Assembly (NCBI GenBank): GCA_947381945.1
Contig: CANCXM010000009.1
Location: 1 to 64,000 of the forward strand
DNA length: 64,000 bases
Direction: 5' to 3'
DNA from: an uncultured Muribaculaceae bacterium
GTDB taxonomy: Bacteria; Bacteroidota; Bacteroidia; Bacteroidales; Muribaculaceae
Shown: positions 45,848-55,737 of the stretch, piece after piece
How positions within the stretch are numbered: the stretch's first letter is position 1
How the letters are laid out: each line of letters opens with the position of its first letter
Made by a program: the position numbers and the translations under genes
Notes under the pieces: generated by a model
Seen by the model: only the letters and a program-made list of their open reading frames with translations
What the model was told of the DNA's origin: nothing
Database searches by the model: none

Positions 45848-47794
45848 ATGGATATTACAATACCTATTCTTATATTGGCAATACCCCTGTTCATGTTCCT
45901 TCTGCTGGGACTCGGGGGAGTCAAGATGAGTCACAAACTCGCCGGCACCCTTGGTTCGCTCGGCATGGGAACCGTGTTGGTCTTGTCCTATTACACGGCG
46001 TTCACCTATTACTTCTCAGGAAACCCCGAATTCATTGACGGCACAACCCGTCTGCAGTATGTGGTCTTCAACCAGACCTGGTTGCAGTTCACTCCCAACC
46101 TCGCCATCAAGCTCGGTTTCCTTCTCGACCCGATTTCTGCCCTGATGCTCATCGTCATCCCGACGATTTCATTCATGGTCCACATCTACTCGCTCGGCTA
46201 CATGGAGGGTGAGAAAGGTTTCCAGCGCTACTACGCTTTCCTTTCGCTCTTCAGCTTCTCGATGCTCGGTCTCGTTGTCGCAACCAACATTTTCCAGATG
46301 TACATCTTCTGGGAGCTCGTGGGTGCATCATCGTTCCTCCTCATCGGTTTCTTCTACACCCTTCCCTCGGCCATCTCAGCTTGTAAGAAAGCATTCATCG
46401 TCACCCGTTTCGCCGACCTCGGCTTCCTCATCGGTATCCTTATCCTGTCGTTCTACACTCAGCAGCTCGACTTCCTCCCGATGACCCAGAACCCGCAGGG
46501 CGTTCTCGCAAGCTTCGGCGGTGCGACCTTCATGGGTGCTTCGGTCCTCACTTGGGCCCTCGTGCTCATCTTCACCGGCGGTATGGGTAAATCAGCCATG
46601 CTTCCCCTCCACATCTGGCTTCCCGACGCGATGGAAGGCCCGACCCCTGTTTCGGCCCTCATCCACGCCGCTACCATGGTTGTGGCAGGTGTCTATCTCG
46701 TGGCCCGTCTTTTCCCGCTTTACATGCTTGAGGATGCAGCCCTGATGTTCATCACAGTTGTCGGTGCCGCCACAGCCTTCTATGCCGCTATGGTTGCCTG
46801 CGCGCAGATTGACATCAAGCGTATCCTTGCTTTCTCGACCATCTCGCAGATCGCCTTCATGATGGTGTCGCTCGGTGTGGCGGCTAAGGACAATGTCGCT
46901 ATCCACGAAGGTCTCGGTTACATGGCTTCCATGTTCCACCTCTTCACCCACGCGATGTTCAAGGCCCTCCTCTTCCTCGGTGCAGGTGCGCTCATCCACG
47001 CCGTACACTCCAACAACTACACCGCAATGGGTGGCCTTCGCAAGTACATGCCCATCACCCACATCACCTTCCTCATCGGCTGTCTCGCCATCGCCGGTAT
47101 TCCTCCTTTCGCAGGTTTCTTCTCGAAGGACGAAATTCTTGCCGCTTGCTTCCACAACAACTGGTTCTGGGGTGCATGGATGATGATGGTCGCTGCAATG
47201 ACCGCTTTCTATATGTTCCGTATGTACTTCCTCGTATTCTGGTGGAACAATCCTGACTACGCAAAGGAACATCACGGACATCTGCCCCACGACCCGGGCA
47301 TTGCGATGTCATTCCCTCTGATTTTCCTCGCAATCGTCTCAACTGTCTGCGGTTTCATACCCTTCGGCAAGTTTGTGACATTCGACGGTCATGAATATAT
47401 CATCCACCTCGATTGGGCAGTTGCCGGATCAAGCATCGGTATCGCTCTCATCTCGATTTTCTTCGCGATGTGGCTCTACGCAAAGGAGAACGACAAGCCC
47501 CGCCGCATGGCCGACTCCTGCCGCTGGCTCTGGACCGCCGCTCACCGCCGCTTCTACTGGGATGAAATCTATCTCTTCATCACCCGCCGCATCATCTTCG
47601 ACGGTATCTGCAAGCCTATCGCATGGTTTGACCGTCATGTCATCGACGGAACTATGGATGGCTTCGCCTACGTCACCAACAAGGCATCCGTCGCCATCAA
47701 GGGCTTCCAGAGCGGCAAGGTACAGATGTATATCTGGTGGTATCTCATCGGTGCTGTCGTCCTTGGTCTAATCGTCGCAGTGTGTGTCCTCTGA
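45848..47794 (+). CDS. nuoL: NADH-quinone oxidoreductase subunit L
   Basis: The 648-aa distal antiporter-like subunit. The proton-translocation core includes the TM5 glutamate in YIFWELVGASSFLL, the TM7 lysine in GGMGKSAMLPLHIWLPDAMEGPTPVSALIHAATMV (conserved antiporter signature), and a TM12 lysine near FFSKDEIL. The C-terminal section contains the long lateral helix region and a final membrane anchor. Confidence 0.96.
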   Translation: MDITIPILILAIPLFMFLLLGLGGVKMSHKLAGTLGSLGMGTVLVLSYYTAFTYYFSGNPEFIDGTTRLQYVVFNQTWLQFTPNLAIKLGFLLDPISALMLIVIPTISFMVHIYSLGYMEGEKGFQRYYAFLSLFSFSMLGLVVATNIFQMYIFWELVGASSFLLIGFFYTLPSAISACKKAFIVTRFADLGFLIGILILSFYTQQLDFLPMTQNPQGVLASFGGATFMGASVLTWALVLIFTGGMGKSAMLPLHIWLPDAMEGPTPVSALIHAATMVVAGVYLVARLFPLYMLEDAALMFITVVGAATAFYAAMVACAQIDIKRILAFSTISQIAFMMVSLGVAAKDNVAIHEGLGYMASMFHLFTHAMFKALLFLGAGALIHAVHSNNYTAMGGLRKYMPITHITFLIGCLAIAGIPPFAGFFSKDEILAACFHNNWFWGAWMMMVAAMTAFYMFRMYFLVFWWNNPDYAKEHHGHLPHDPGIAMSFPLIFLAIVSTVCGFIPFGKFVTFDGHEYIIHLDWAVAGSSIGIALISIFFAMWLYAKENDKPRRMADSCRWLWTAAHRRFYWDEIYLFITRRIIFDGICKPIAWFDRHVIDGTMDGFAYVTNKASVAIKGFQSGKVQMYIWWYLIGAVVLGLIVAVCVL

Positions 47795-47831
47795 AACTGT
47801 CAATCAAGTAGCTGAAATTTATAGTAACGAT

Positions 47832-49334
47832 ATGTTTTCCAATATATTAATTTACTTTGTGGTGATACCCCTGGTCATGATGCTGGGGCTCGCCCTCTGC
47901 CGGAACATCAAGCAGATTCGCGCAGTGGCCGTCACGGGCTCGGTCGCTCTGACCGCCCTCTCGGTCTGGCTCCTCGTTGACTACCTCGCACTCCGCGCCG
48001 CCGGAGCCACCGAACCCATGCTCTGGGTTGATTCGTGGCAGTGGTTCGCACCCCTCAACATCAACCTTGCCGTGGGTGTCGACGGTATCTCCATCGCCAT
48101 GCTCATCCTCACAGGCATCATCCTTATAACAGGTAGCTTCGCATCGTGGGAGATTCCCCAGCCCAAGGAGTTCTTCCTCTGGCTCATCCTTCTCTCGACC
48201 GGTGTCTACGGCTTCTTCATCTCAATCGACCTCTTCACGATGTTCATGTTCTATGAGGTCGCCCTCATCCCGATGTATCTTCTCATCGGTGTCTGGGGTA
48301 GCGGCAACAAGAACTACTCGGCCATGAAGCTTACCCTTATGCTCATGGGTGGTTCCGCCTTCCTCATGCTCGGTCTCATCGGTATCTACTACCACTCCGC
48401 AGCTGACGGCAACCTCACATGGAACATCCTTGAAATCGCTCAGAACGACGCCATCAGCCACGGCTGGCAGAAGTTCCTCTTCCCGATGACCTTCGTCGGC
48501 TTCGGTGTCCTCGGTGCCATGTTCCCCTTCCACACATGGTCGCCCGACGGTCACGCTTCAGCCCCGACTGCAGTGTCGATGCTCCACGCAGGTGTGCTCA
48601 TGAAACTCGGTGGCTACGGTTGCTTCCGTGTCGCCATCTTCCTCATGCCCCACGCTGCAAATGAACTCGCCTGGATTTTCCTTATCCTCACAGGTATCTC
48701 GGTTGTCTACGGTGCGTTCAGCGCTTGCGTCCAGAATGACCTCAAGTACATCAACGCCTACTCATCCGTGTCGCACTGCGGTCTGGTGCTCTTCGCCATC
48801 CTCATGCTAAACACCACAGCGATGACAGGTGCAATCATGCAGATGCTCTCCCACGGTCTCATGACAGCCCTCTTCTTCGCCCTCATCGGTATGATTTACG
48901 GACGTACCCACACCCGCGACATCCGCGAGATGGGCGGTATGATGCAGATTCTGCCTTACCTTTCTGTCTGCTATGTGATTGCAGGTATGGCATCCCTCGG
49001 TCTTCCCGGTCTCTCGGGCTTCGTTGCCGAAATGACAATCTTCGTCGGTTCGTTCGAACACACTGACCTCTTCCACCGCGTCTTCGTCATCGTGGCCTGC
49101 AGCTCTATCGTCACCACTGCGGTCTATATCCTCCGCGTTGTCGGCAAGCTGCTCTACGGTCCCGTCTATGACGAGCACCACCTGACCCTCACCGATGCCA
49201 AGTGGTGGGAGCGTGTCGCCACCGCCGGACTCATCGTCTGCGTTGCCGGCATTGGTCTCTTCCCCAACTTCTTCGCTGACCTCATCAAGTTCACTTTCAG
49301 CCCCGAAATCTTCACCGTTATCGGCCTGAACTAA
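47832..49334 (+). CDS. nuoM: NADH-quinone oxidoreductase subunit M
   Basis: A 500-aa antiporter-like subunit, taken from the ATG at 47832 (MFSNILIYFVVIPLVMML); an upstream GTG at 47784 would add 16 polar residues overlapping nuoL. The conserved Glu is in MFYEVALIPMYLLIGVWG. The GAMFPFHTWSPDGHASAPTA segment and following HAGVLMKLGGYG carry the pumping lysine. About 14 membrane helices are expected. Confidence 0.95.
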   Translation: MFSNILIYFVVIPLVMMLGLALCRNIKQIRAVAVTGSVALTALSVWLLVDYLALRAAGATEPMLWVDSWQWFAPLNINLAVGVDGISIAMLILTGIILITGSFASWEIPQPKEFFLWLILLSTGVYGFFISIDLFTMFMFYEVALIPMYLLIGVWGSGNKNYSAMKLTLMLMGGSAFLMLGLIGIYYHSAADGNLTWNILEIAQNDAISHGWQKFLFPMTFVGFGVLGAMFPFHTWSPDGHASAPTAVSMLHAGVLMKLGGYGCFRVAIFLMPHAANELAWIFLILTGISVVYGAFSACVQNDLKYINAYSSVSHCGLVLFAILMLNTTAMTGAIMQMLSHGLMTALFFALIGMIYGRTHTRDIREMGGMMQILPYLSVCYVIAGMASLGLPGLSGFVAEMTIFVGSFEHTDLFHRVFVIVACSSIVTTAVYILRVVGKLLYGPVYDEHHLTLTDAKWWERVATAGLIVCVAGIGLFPNFFADLIKFTFSPEIFTVIGLN

Positions 49335-49350
49335 TCACAGATTAATAGCA

Positions 49351-50793
49351 ATGGATTACTCACAGTTTTTAGCACTCAAGCAGGAAATAGGATTGTTAAT
49401 CGTATTCCTATTAGTCTTCCTTTACGACACCTTCTGCTCACCCAAGGCTGCAAAGAGCGTTCCCGTGATTGCATGTGTGCTCATGGCGGCTGTCACCGCC
49501 TTCGGCTTCTGGCAGTCATGTCAGCCCGCAACCTCGGCCTTCGCAGGAATGTATTTCTCGTCGCCCGTCATCGTGGCTATCAAGAACATTCTCAATGTAG
49601 GTGCCCTCATCGTTCTCATCCAGTCACTCAAATGGGCCAACTCGGAATTTACCTCGATCCGTCGCGGTGAATTCTATGAGTTGATTCTCCTGACCCTCTT
49701 CGGCATGTATCTGATGATTTCGAGCCGCCACTTCCTGATGTTCATCATCGGTCTCGAAACCGCCTCGCTCCCCCTCTGCGCGCTCGTCGCTTTCGACAAG
49801 CACCGCTATGAGAGCCATGAGGCAGCCATCAAGTATGTCCTCACCGCCGTCTTCTCGTCGGCTGTGCTCCTGATGGGTCTTTCGTTTGTCTACGGCATCG
49901 CCGGCACTCTCTACTATCAGGGCATCGCATCCGCCATCCACGGCAATATGGGTGTCATGCTTGCAGTGGCCCTCGCATTCGTCATCTCCGGTTTCGGTTT
50001 CAAGATTTCACTTGTTCCCTTCCACCTCTGGACTGCTGACGTCTATCAGGGTGCCCCCACATCCGTCACTTCCTATCTCTCGGTGATTTCCAAGGGCTCG
50101 GCAGCTTTCGCCTTCCTCGTGGTCCTCACCACAGTGTTCGGTTCTGTCTACGAGGCCGCATGGGAATGGATGCTCTACGGACTCATCATCCTCACCATCA
50201 CCATCGGTAACCTCTTCGCCATGCGCCAGAAGAACATGAAGCGCTTCCTTGCCTTCTCGTCAATCTCGCAGGCCGGTTACATCATGCTTGCCATCGTCGG
50301 CAACAACGGTATGGGTGTGTCAGCCCTCATGTTCTACACTCTTGTCTACATCTTCTCCAACCTCGCTGCCTTCGGTGTCATCGGAGCCATCGAGAATGCA
50401 ACAGGCAAGATTGAGATGACTGACTACAACGGTCTCTACAAGACCAATCCCCGCCTCTCGGTGACAATGATGCTTGCCATGTTCTCGCTTGCAGGTATTC
50501 CCCCCTTCGCAGGCTTCTTCAGCAAGTTCTTCGTCTTCACTTCGACACTTAACGGAACCGACTCGACAGCTCTCTATGTCCTCGTGCTCATCGCCCTCAT
50601 CAACACCATCATCTCCCTCTACTACTACCTCCTTGTTGTGAAGGCAATGTTCATCAATGACAGCGAGAATCCCATCGCCACCTTCCGTTCGGCTTGCTCC
50701 GAGCGCCTCGGCATGTGGATCTGCGTTGCAGGCATCATCGGTCTCGGTATCGTAAGCTACTTCTACGATTACCTCCTCACCGTTGTCGCCTGA
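49351..50793 (+). CDS. nuoN: NADH-quinone oxidoreductase subunit N
   Basis: The 480-aa third antiporter-like subunit, last in the run. Recognisable are LMFIIGLETASLPLCALVAF (TM5 Glu), SLVPFHLWTADVYQGAPTSV (conserved signature), and GIPPFAGFFSKFFVF (TM12 Lys). Hydrophobic helices cover the whole length. A hairpin follows about 57 bp after the stop. Confidence 0.95.
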   Translation: MDYSQFLALKQEIGLLIVFLLVFLYDTFCSPKAAKSVPVIACVLMAAVTAFGFWQSCQPATSAFAGMYFSSPVIVAIKNILNVGALIVLIQSLKWANSEFTSIRRGEFYELILLTLFGMYLMISSRHFLMFIIGLETASLPLCALVAFDKHRYESHEAAIKYVLTAVFSSAVLLMGLSFVYGIAGTLYYQGIASAIHGNMGVMLAVALAFVISGFGFKISLVPFHLWTADVYQGAPTSVTSYLSVISKGSAAFAFLVVLTTVFGSVYEAAWEWMLYGLIILTITIGNLFAMRQKNMKRFLAFSSISQAGYIMLAIVGNNGMGVSALMFYTLVYIFSNLAAFGVIGAIENATGKIEMTDYNGLYKTNPRLSVTMMLAMFSLAGIPPFAGFFSKFFVFTSTLNGTDSTALYVLVLIALINTIISLYYYLLVVKAMFINDSENPIATFRSACSERLGMWICVAGIIGLGIVSYFYDYLLTVVA

Positions 50794-50849
50794 CCGACGG
50801 ACTGACATCCCACCAACAGGAATTGAAAAACATTTCCATATCCTAAACT

Positions 50850-50887
50850 ATCTCCGGCTGCAGGGCGTTTTCCTTGCAGTCGGAGAT
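50850..50887 (+). terminator. Hairpin at the end of the nuo-atp-nuo run
   Basis: ATCTCCG.CTGCA and TGCAG.CGGAGAT pair with one internal mismatch around a GGGCGTTTTCC loop. No T tract follows, so a terminator role is tentative. Confidence 0.45.
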
Positions 50888-50965
50888 TGCTGCAAAAATC
50901 CACCACTGCAATCTCTTCATCTTAAATTGCAATCTCTTCATCATCAATTTAATCACAGCTCGACT

Positions 50966-51796
50966 ATGTTTCCATCATCACCCGGCCCTATCGGCGTTTT
51001 TGACTCAGGCTACGGTGGCCTGACCATACTCAAAGAAATTCGTGAGGCTCTTCCCGAATATGACTATGTGTATCTCGGCGACAATGCCCGTACTCCTTAC
51101 GGCACGCGCTCGTTCGATGTGGTCTATGAGTTTACCCGCGAGGCTGTCGAGGCCCTGTTTGCGCGCGGTTGCCATCTCGTAATCCTCGCCTGCAACACCG
51201 CCTCAGCCAAGGCTCTCCGCTCCATCCAGCAGAAAGACCTTCCCGGATGGGACAGCTCGCGCCGTGTGCTTGGTGTGATTGTGCCCACAGTCGAAGCCCT
51301 CGGCTCAATCAGCAAGAACGGCAACATCGGCATCCTCGGAACCCCCGGTACTGTCAGCTCAGGCACCTACGACATCGAGATTGCAAAATTCTTCCCCCAG
51401 TTCCGCACCGTCTCGGTCGAATGTCCGATGTGGGTTCCCCTCGTCGAGAACCGCGAATATGACTCGCCCGGTGCCGACTATTTCGTGGAGAAATATGTCG
51501 AGGAATTGTTTGCCCAGGAGCCGGAAATCGACACCATCATCCTCGGTTGTACCCACTATCCCCTCCTCATCGAGAAAATCCGCCGTCAGGTTGCCGGACG
51601 CGCCACAATCGTCACACAGGGTGAACTCGTTGCGGCCAGTCTGCGCGACTATCTGAACCGCCACCCGGAGATGGATGCCAAATGCACCCGTGAAGGCTCA
51701 TGCACTTATCTGACCACCGAGAATCCCGACAAGTTCACCGATCTTGCGGCCACATTCATGCAGGCACCGGTCCGTGCGGAGCACATCGTGCTCTGA
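50966..51796 (+). CDS. murI: Glutamate racemase
   Basis: I start at ATG 50966 (MFPSSPGPIGVFDSGYGG, 276 aa); the longer frame crosses a 21-bp-period repeat of TGCAATCTCTTCATC (50907-50921, 50928-50942). The enzyme makes D-glutamate for peptidoglycan. The catalytic pair of cysteines is present in LACNTASAKAL and ILGCTHYPLL, with the N-terminal FDSGYGGLT and YGTRS substrate segments. The spacing from nuoN (172 bp, with a hairpin) suggests a separate transcript. Confidence 0.95.
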   Translation: MFPSSPGPIGVFDSGYGGLTILKEIREALPEYDYVYLGDNARTPYGTRSFDVVYEFTREAVEALFARGCHLVILACNTASAKALRSIQQKDLPGWDSSRRVLGVIVPTVEALGSISKNGNIGILGTPGTVSSGTYDIEIAKFFPQFRTVSVECPMWVPLVENREYDSPGADYFVEKYVEELFAQEPEIDTIILGCTHYPLLIEKIRRQVAGRATIVTQGELVAASLRDYLNRHPEMDAKCTREGSCTYLTTENPDKFTDLAATFMQAPVRAEHIVL

Positions 51797-51873
51797 TTTT
51801 GGTCGCTTACGGCTTTATTGCCGCCCGTCCCGCTCCCGTCCAATCATTATTACTCTTTCCACTGCAATCTATT

Positions 51874-54402
51874 ATGCACTTTTTACGCCCCCGACTGCTC
51901 CATCTGTTCCCGTGGCTGGGCTGTCTGTTGATATTGTGTGCCTGTGATGACAATGACTCGCTTGTCAACACCGGTACGGCGCGCCTGTCGGTCAATGTGA
52001 AGATTGACAACACATTTACATATCCCGGTGGCAACCCGGTCGAGACGACCGATTTCGTACTTCCCGACATTTCCGAGGTGGCTATGTCGATGAGCGCTCT
52101 TGCCGGGGAGTATTCCCATGTCTGGCCCTCGTTTGATGAATTCCCTCAGAATGATGTCTACTTTGCAGGGACATATTTTCTGAAAGCGTTCTATGGCTAC
52201 GGACAGGAAGGTTACGGCAAGCCCTACTACGATGCTGAGTCCACAATTGACATGCTGCCGGGAACGGTTGTCACCCACGACTTCCTCCTGCGTCCCGTCA
52301 GCACGGCCAACAGGGTGATATTCCAGCAGGAATTCATTGAATATTTCACCTCTGTCAAAGCTTATCTCCATGCCGACGGGGGAGGATATTTCGAGTATCT
52401 CCCTTCGCAGTCCGAAATCCTTTACCTTCTACCCGGAAATACCTCCCTCTATCTTGAACTCGGTCTGCCCGATGGCAGGACTGCAGGCTATCGGGCTGTG
52501 GAGATTCCGGCGGCAAAGAGCGGGGTCTATTACACCTACGAGCTCTCGCTGTCCTTCTCCGGCAATGGTGACCCGGTGGTTACCTGCAAGGGTGGGGATG
52601 ATATTGCCACGCAGGTCTTGACCGAAAGCTTTCTTATGGCACAGCCGCCGGTCATCACTCCCATAGGGTGGGAACCGGGTGTGGAGTATGTTTTGCCGGA
52701 AGGTGAGATACCTGACATCCCTGTCATTGCCCGCATATCCTCATTTTCGCCACTCTCTCGCCTCATGCTGACAGTCAACTCGACCTATCTCAATTCCATC
52801 GGCGTCCCCCGGCAGTGTGATCTTCTCAATCTGACCGAGGAAGAATCGGCATTGTTTGCGTCGCTCGGACTTGCCGTCTCCGGCAATTCGGGACAGATGG
52901 AGGTCGACTTCTCAAACTTCCTCGGAAAACTCGTGTTTCTCAATGAGGCACAGGCCATCACCTCCATCGGTCTGCTCGCAGAAGATTCGCAGGGTAGGGT
53001 AGGGGTACCGGTCATGGCCACGGTGCGTTCTGTGGCGATGGAAATTTCCGTCACCGATGTCCCGGCAGTCATGGTAGGGGAGAAAGAGGCGCAGATAAGT
53101 GTTACAACCATTGCCGACGACTTCGCTTCGAACGTCGGGATTGAGATTCTTGATGATGCCGGACGCTGGACCGAAACCTCCATCCTTTCTGTCGAGGAGG
53201 AGTCGGACGGACTTCATACAATCCGCTTCGCCATCCCGGAGACCACCTCCGACATCAACGCCCGCATCCTCTACTGCAAGGAGGTGCGCGCCGACTTTGT
53301 CATCAACCGCTTCATGCCATCCTTTGACCTTGAGGTTGATGCGTTCGCGACCTATAGCTGTGTGCGCGTCAATGCGGCTACCCCTGACCTTGTGGCCACG
53401 ATTGTCCGAGGGCTCTACCTCTTCCTCAATGGTCGTCAGGCTTCGGTTCTTGCCCGCTATCCTGAGCGTGGAGTAGTTGTTATAACCAACCTTACTCCAT
53501 CGACCACATATTCGCTCACATCGACGATGATGAGCCATCCCGATGAAGCGGATTTTACACCTGAACTCCGTTTTTCGACCGAGTCAACTCCCTCGCTGCC
53601 GAATGCTGAATTCGAGGAACGTAAGGAGGGTATAATCTATGCAAATCTGCCGAGTGGCGGACGCTATTCACAGACTGAAGTGGCTATATTCAATTGGCAG
53701 AACCACACTTCGTTCGACCAGAAGGTGCCGAAAGAGTGGGCAAATACCAACTCGAAGACATTCTCGCGCAAGAGTGCCAATCCTAACACATGGTACATGC
53801 AGCCATCCGTCTTTACTGCCATTGCCGACACTGAGGAGACAAGTTTCGCCGTCTGTCTGCAAAGCGTGGCCTTCGACCTGAACGGCCTCATCATTCCTGA
53901 CTATACCCAGACCGGGAAACCCTATCTGAAATATTCGCCCATCGTTCCCGAAATCGCATCGCGCGCGGCCGGTAAGCTCTTCCTCGGTTCTTATTCCTTC
54001 GATCCTGCAACAATGCAGGAGACATACAACGATGTGGTTGATTGGCGTTCGCGTCCCATGTCGCTCAACGGTTACTATAAGTACAATCCTTCAACATCCG
54101 ACCCTTCCGATACCGGCCTTGCGATAATCGAAGTCTACGGCAATGTCGACGGGCAGAATGTGGTCATCGGTTCATCAGTGGCGCATCTTCCCGTGGCCAA
54201 CAGCTACACGGCTTTCAAGGCATCTATTTCCTACGACTATTTCGGTGTGAAGGCTACAGGACTGAAGGTCATGTTCGCTTCCTCTGCCGGAATCGGTACG
54301 ATTGAGGAGGAAAGTGCGGCGGTCATCACCACTCCCGACCCTGTCAAGGGTGCATCCATCGGCAGCACACTCTGGCTTGACCACATCTCCCTTTCATACT
54401 GA
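51874..54402 (+). CDS. Large lipoprotein with DUF4493-like region and PCMD-like C-terminal domain
   Basis: Start at ATG 51874 gives an 842-aa lipoprotein: a signal helix then lipobox ILCAC (C at about 27). The first 260 residues or so resemble DUF4493-type N-domains of Bacteroidales (ARLSVNVKIDN, FLLRPVSTANRVIFQQEF). A middle region of fibronectin-like beta modules follows (VARISSFSPLSRLMLTV, PSTTYSLTSTMMSH). The C-terminal 230 residues (NAEFEERKEGIIYANLPSGG, GKLFLGSYSFD, LWLDHISLSY) match the putative carbohydrate metabolism (PCMD) beta-jellyroll. Such proteins are probably surface-exposed glycan binders or fimbria-related; the exact function is unknown. Domain names are from memory of the pattern. 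Confidence 0.72.
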   Translation: MHFLRPRLLHLFPWLGCLLILCACDDNDSLVNTGTARLSVNVKIDNTFTYPGGNPVETTDFVLPDISEVAMSMSALAGEYSHVWPSFDEFPQNDVYFAGTYFLKAFYGYGQEGYGKPYYDAESTIDMLPGTVVTHDFLLRPVSTANRVIFQQEFIEYFTSVKAYLHADGGGYFEYLPSQSEILYLLPGNTSLYLELGLPDGRTAGYRAVEIPAAKSGVYYTYELSLSFSGNGDPVVTCKGGDDIATQVLTESFLMAQPPVITPIGWEPGVEYVLPEGEIPDIPVIARISSFSPLSRLMLTVNSTYLNSIGVPRQCDLLNLTEEESALFASLGLAVSGNSGQMEVDFSNFLGKLVFLNEAQAITSIGLLAEDSQGRVGVPVMATVRSVAMEISVTDVPAVMVGEKEAQISVTTIADDFASNVGIEILDDAGRWTETSILSVEEESDGLHTIRFAIPETTSDINARILYCKEVRADFVINRFMPSFDLEVDAFATYSCVRVNAATPDLVATIVRGLYLFLNGRQASVLARYPERGVVVITNLTPSTTYSLTSTMMSHPDEADFTPELRFSTESTPSLPNAEFEERKEGIIYANLPSGGRYSQTEVAIFNWQNHTSFDQKVPKEWANTNSKTFSRKSANPNTWYMQPSVFTAIADTEETSFAVCLQSVAFDLNGLIIPDYTQTGKPYLKYSPIVPEIASRAAGKLFLGSYSFDPATMQETYNDVVDWRSRPMSLNGYYKYNPSTSDPSDTGLAIIEVYGNVDGQNVVIGSSVAHLPVANSYTAFKASISYDYFGVKATGLKVMFASSAGIGTIEEESAAVITTPDPVKGASIGSTLWLDHISLSY

Positions 54403-54439
54403 CAATTCACAACTGACAACCCACAACCCCCAACTGAAT

Positions 54440-55141
54440 ATGAAAAAATCTCTTCACACCCTCCTCCTCGTTCTCGGCATCATGATGTCGGCAACCACTC
54501 CTTCAATGGCTTCTCAATGGGATCTCAACAGCGTGTTAGGCAAACTTGGCAATGCTTCCACAGCCACCGATTCGACAGCTACTAAATCAGGCTCATCCTC
54601 GGCGGGTGGCCTCGGAGCATTGCTGTCGGGTGTCGCCAACAAGCTTGGTGTCGGCTCGTCGACACTCACCGTCGACAAGCTCGTCGGCACATGGAAGTAC
54701 ACAGGTCCGGCCGTGTCGTTTCAGAGCGACAATTTGCTTCTCAAAGCCGGCGGCGCAGCAGCAGCTTCACAGGTAGAGGCAAAACTCGAGCCTTACTACA
54801 AGACCGCAGGTTTCACATCGCTTGTCATGACCATCAATAATGATTCCACCTTTAATTTCAAGGCACGTCTGATAAATATGAACGGTGTCATTACCAAAAA
54901 CACTGAGACAGGAAACTTTATTTTCCAATTCAAGGCATTGAAGTCAATCAATATCGGTTCGATGGAGAGCTATATTGTGATGAATGGCGACAAAATGGAA
55001 CTGACCTTCGATGTGAGCAAGCTTATGGTGCTGATTGAGAAAGCCGGCAAAATCACCGGCAACAACACAGTCAAGACCTTGTCCACTCTTCTCAACAAGT
55101 ATGATGGTATGACCGCCGGATTCGAACTCCAACGGCAATAA
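54440..55141 (+). CDS. DUF4923-like exported protein
   Basis: A 233-aa protein with a signal peptide (MKKSLHTLLLVLGIMMSATT). After a Ser/Thr/Gly-rich linker, a lipocalin-like beta domain contains LVGTWKYTGPAVSFQSDNLL, AKLEPYYKTAGF and a terminal YDGMTAGFELQRQ. I recognise the layout as DUF4923 of Bacteroidales; no function is known. It starts 38 nt after the preceding lipoprotein gene, through a CA-rich leader (ACAACT, ACAACCC words), and is probably co-transcribed with it. Confidence 0.75.
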   Translation: MKKSLHTLLLVLGIMMSATTPSMASQWDLNSVLGKLGNASTATDSTATKSGSSSAGGLGALLSGVANKLGVGSSTLTVDKLVGTWKYTGPAVSFQSDNLLLKAGGAAAASQVEAKLEPYYKTAGFTSLVMTINNDSTFNFKARLINMNGVITKNTETGNFIFQFKALKSINIGSMESYIVMNGDKMELTFDVSKLMVLIEKAGKITGNNTVKTLSTLLNKYDGMTAGFELQRQ

Positions 55142-55167
55142 TTCATCAATATTAAACACTCTCTCAA

Positions 55168-55725
55168 ATGGCTACCATGGGAAACATTGCAATTTACAAG
55201 GATATTGAGAATGCTGTGATTGACCTTCGTGGATCACAGGTGATTCTTGATGTAGATGTCGCCAGACTGTATGGCGTTGAAACCAAGCGAATCAATGAAG
55301 CTGTAAGGAATAACCCCGAAAAATTCCCAAAAGGCTACATTATACCACTTGAAAAAGAGGATGTTAGAGATTTGCGGTCGAAATTTTCGACCGCAAATCT
55401 CTCCCCGAAGTCGCGCGTATTGCCCAAAGCGTTCACTGAAAAGGGCCTCTATATGCTTGCTACAATCCTCAAAAGTCCGGTTGCGACAGAGGTGACCATC
55501 GGCATTGTCGAGACCTTCGCGAAATTTCGTGAGCTTTCGCGCAATGTGGCTGCATTGACTTCACTTCCGGACGATGAGCGGAAAAAGAAATCGTTGATGG
55601 AACAGAGTGGCGAATTGCTGTCAGATTTGCTTGACGACAGCCTTGAAACCATAGACTCCGAGACGACACTCGAACTGAACTTGGCCGTCTTGAAACTCAA
55701 GCACACAGTAAAGCGCAAAAAATAG
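55168..55725 (+). CDS. ORF6N-domain protein
   Basis: A 185-aa protein with an N-terminal ORF6N (KilA-N-related) DNA-binding-type domain: LRGSQVILDVDVARLYGVETKRINEAVRNN and FTEKGLYMLATILKS are the family's core segments. A helical, acidic C-terminal part follows (ELLSDLLDDSLETIDSETTL). Such proteins occur in phages, mobile elements and bacterial chromosomes and probably bind DNA; the target is unknown. Inside the gene lies a perfect 37-nt palindrome encoding RDLRSKFSTANLS (55366-55402). No integrase or phage gene is near. Confidence 0.9.
   Translation: MATMGNIAIYKDIENAVIDLRGSQVILDVDVARLYGVETKRINEAVRNNPEKFPKGYIIPLEKEDVRDLRSKFSTANLSPKSRVLPKAFTEKGLYMLATILKSPVATEVTIGIVETFAKFRELSRNVAALTSLPDDERKKKSLMEQSGELLSDLLDDSLETIDSETTLELNLAVLKLKHTVKRKK
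55366..55402. repeat. Perfect 37-nt palindrome within the ORF6N gene
   Basis: AGAGATTTGCGGTCGAAA, a single T, then the exact reverse complement. The 18-bp arms could form a strong mRNA hairpin or a protein-binding site. The sequence is fully in frame. Confidence 0.9.
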
Positions 55726-55737
55726 CCATCCCCCATA

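Noticed and set aside
50783..50965. 61-residue N-terminal extension of glutamate racemase overlapping nuoN
   Set aside because: It crosses a hairpin and a tandem repeat, and the family starts at the later Met.
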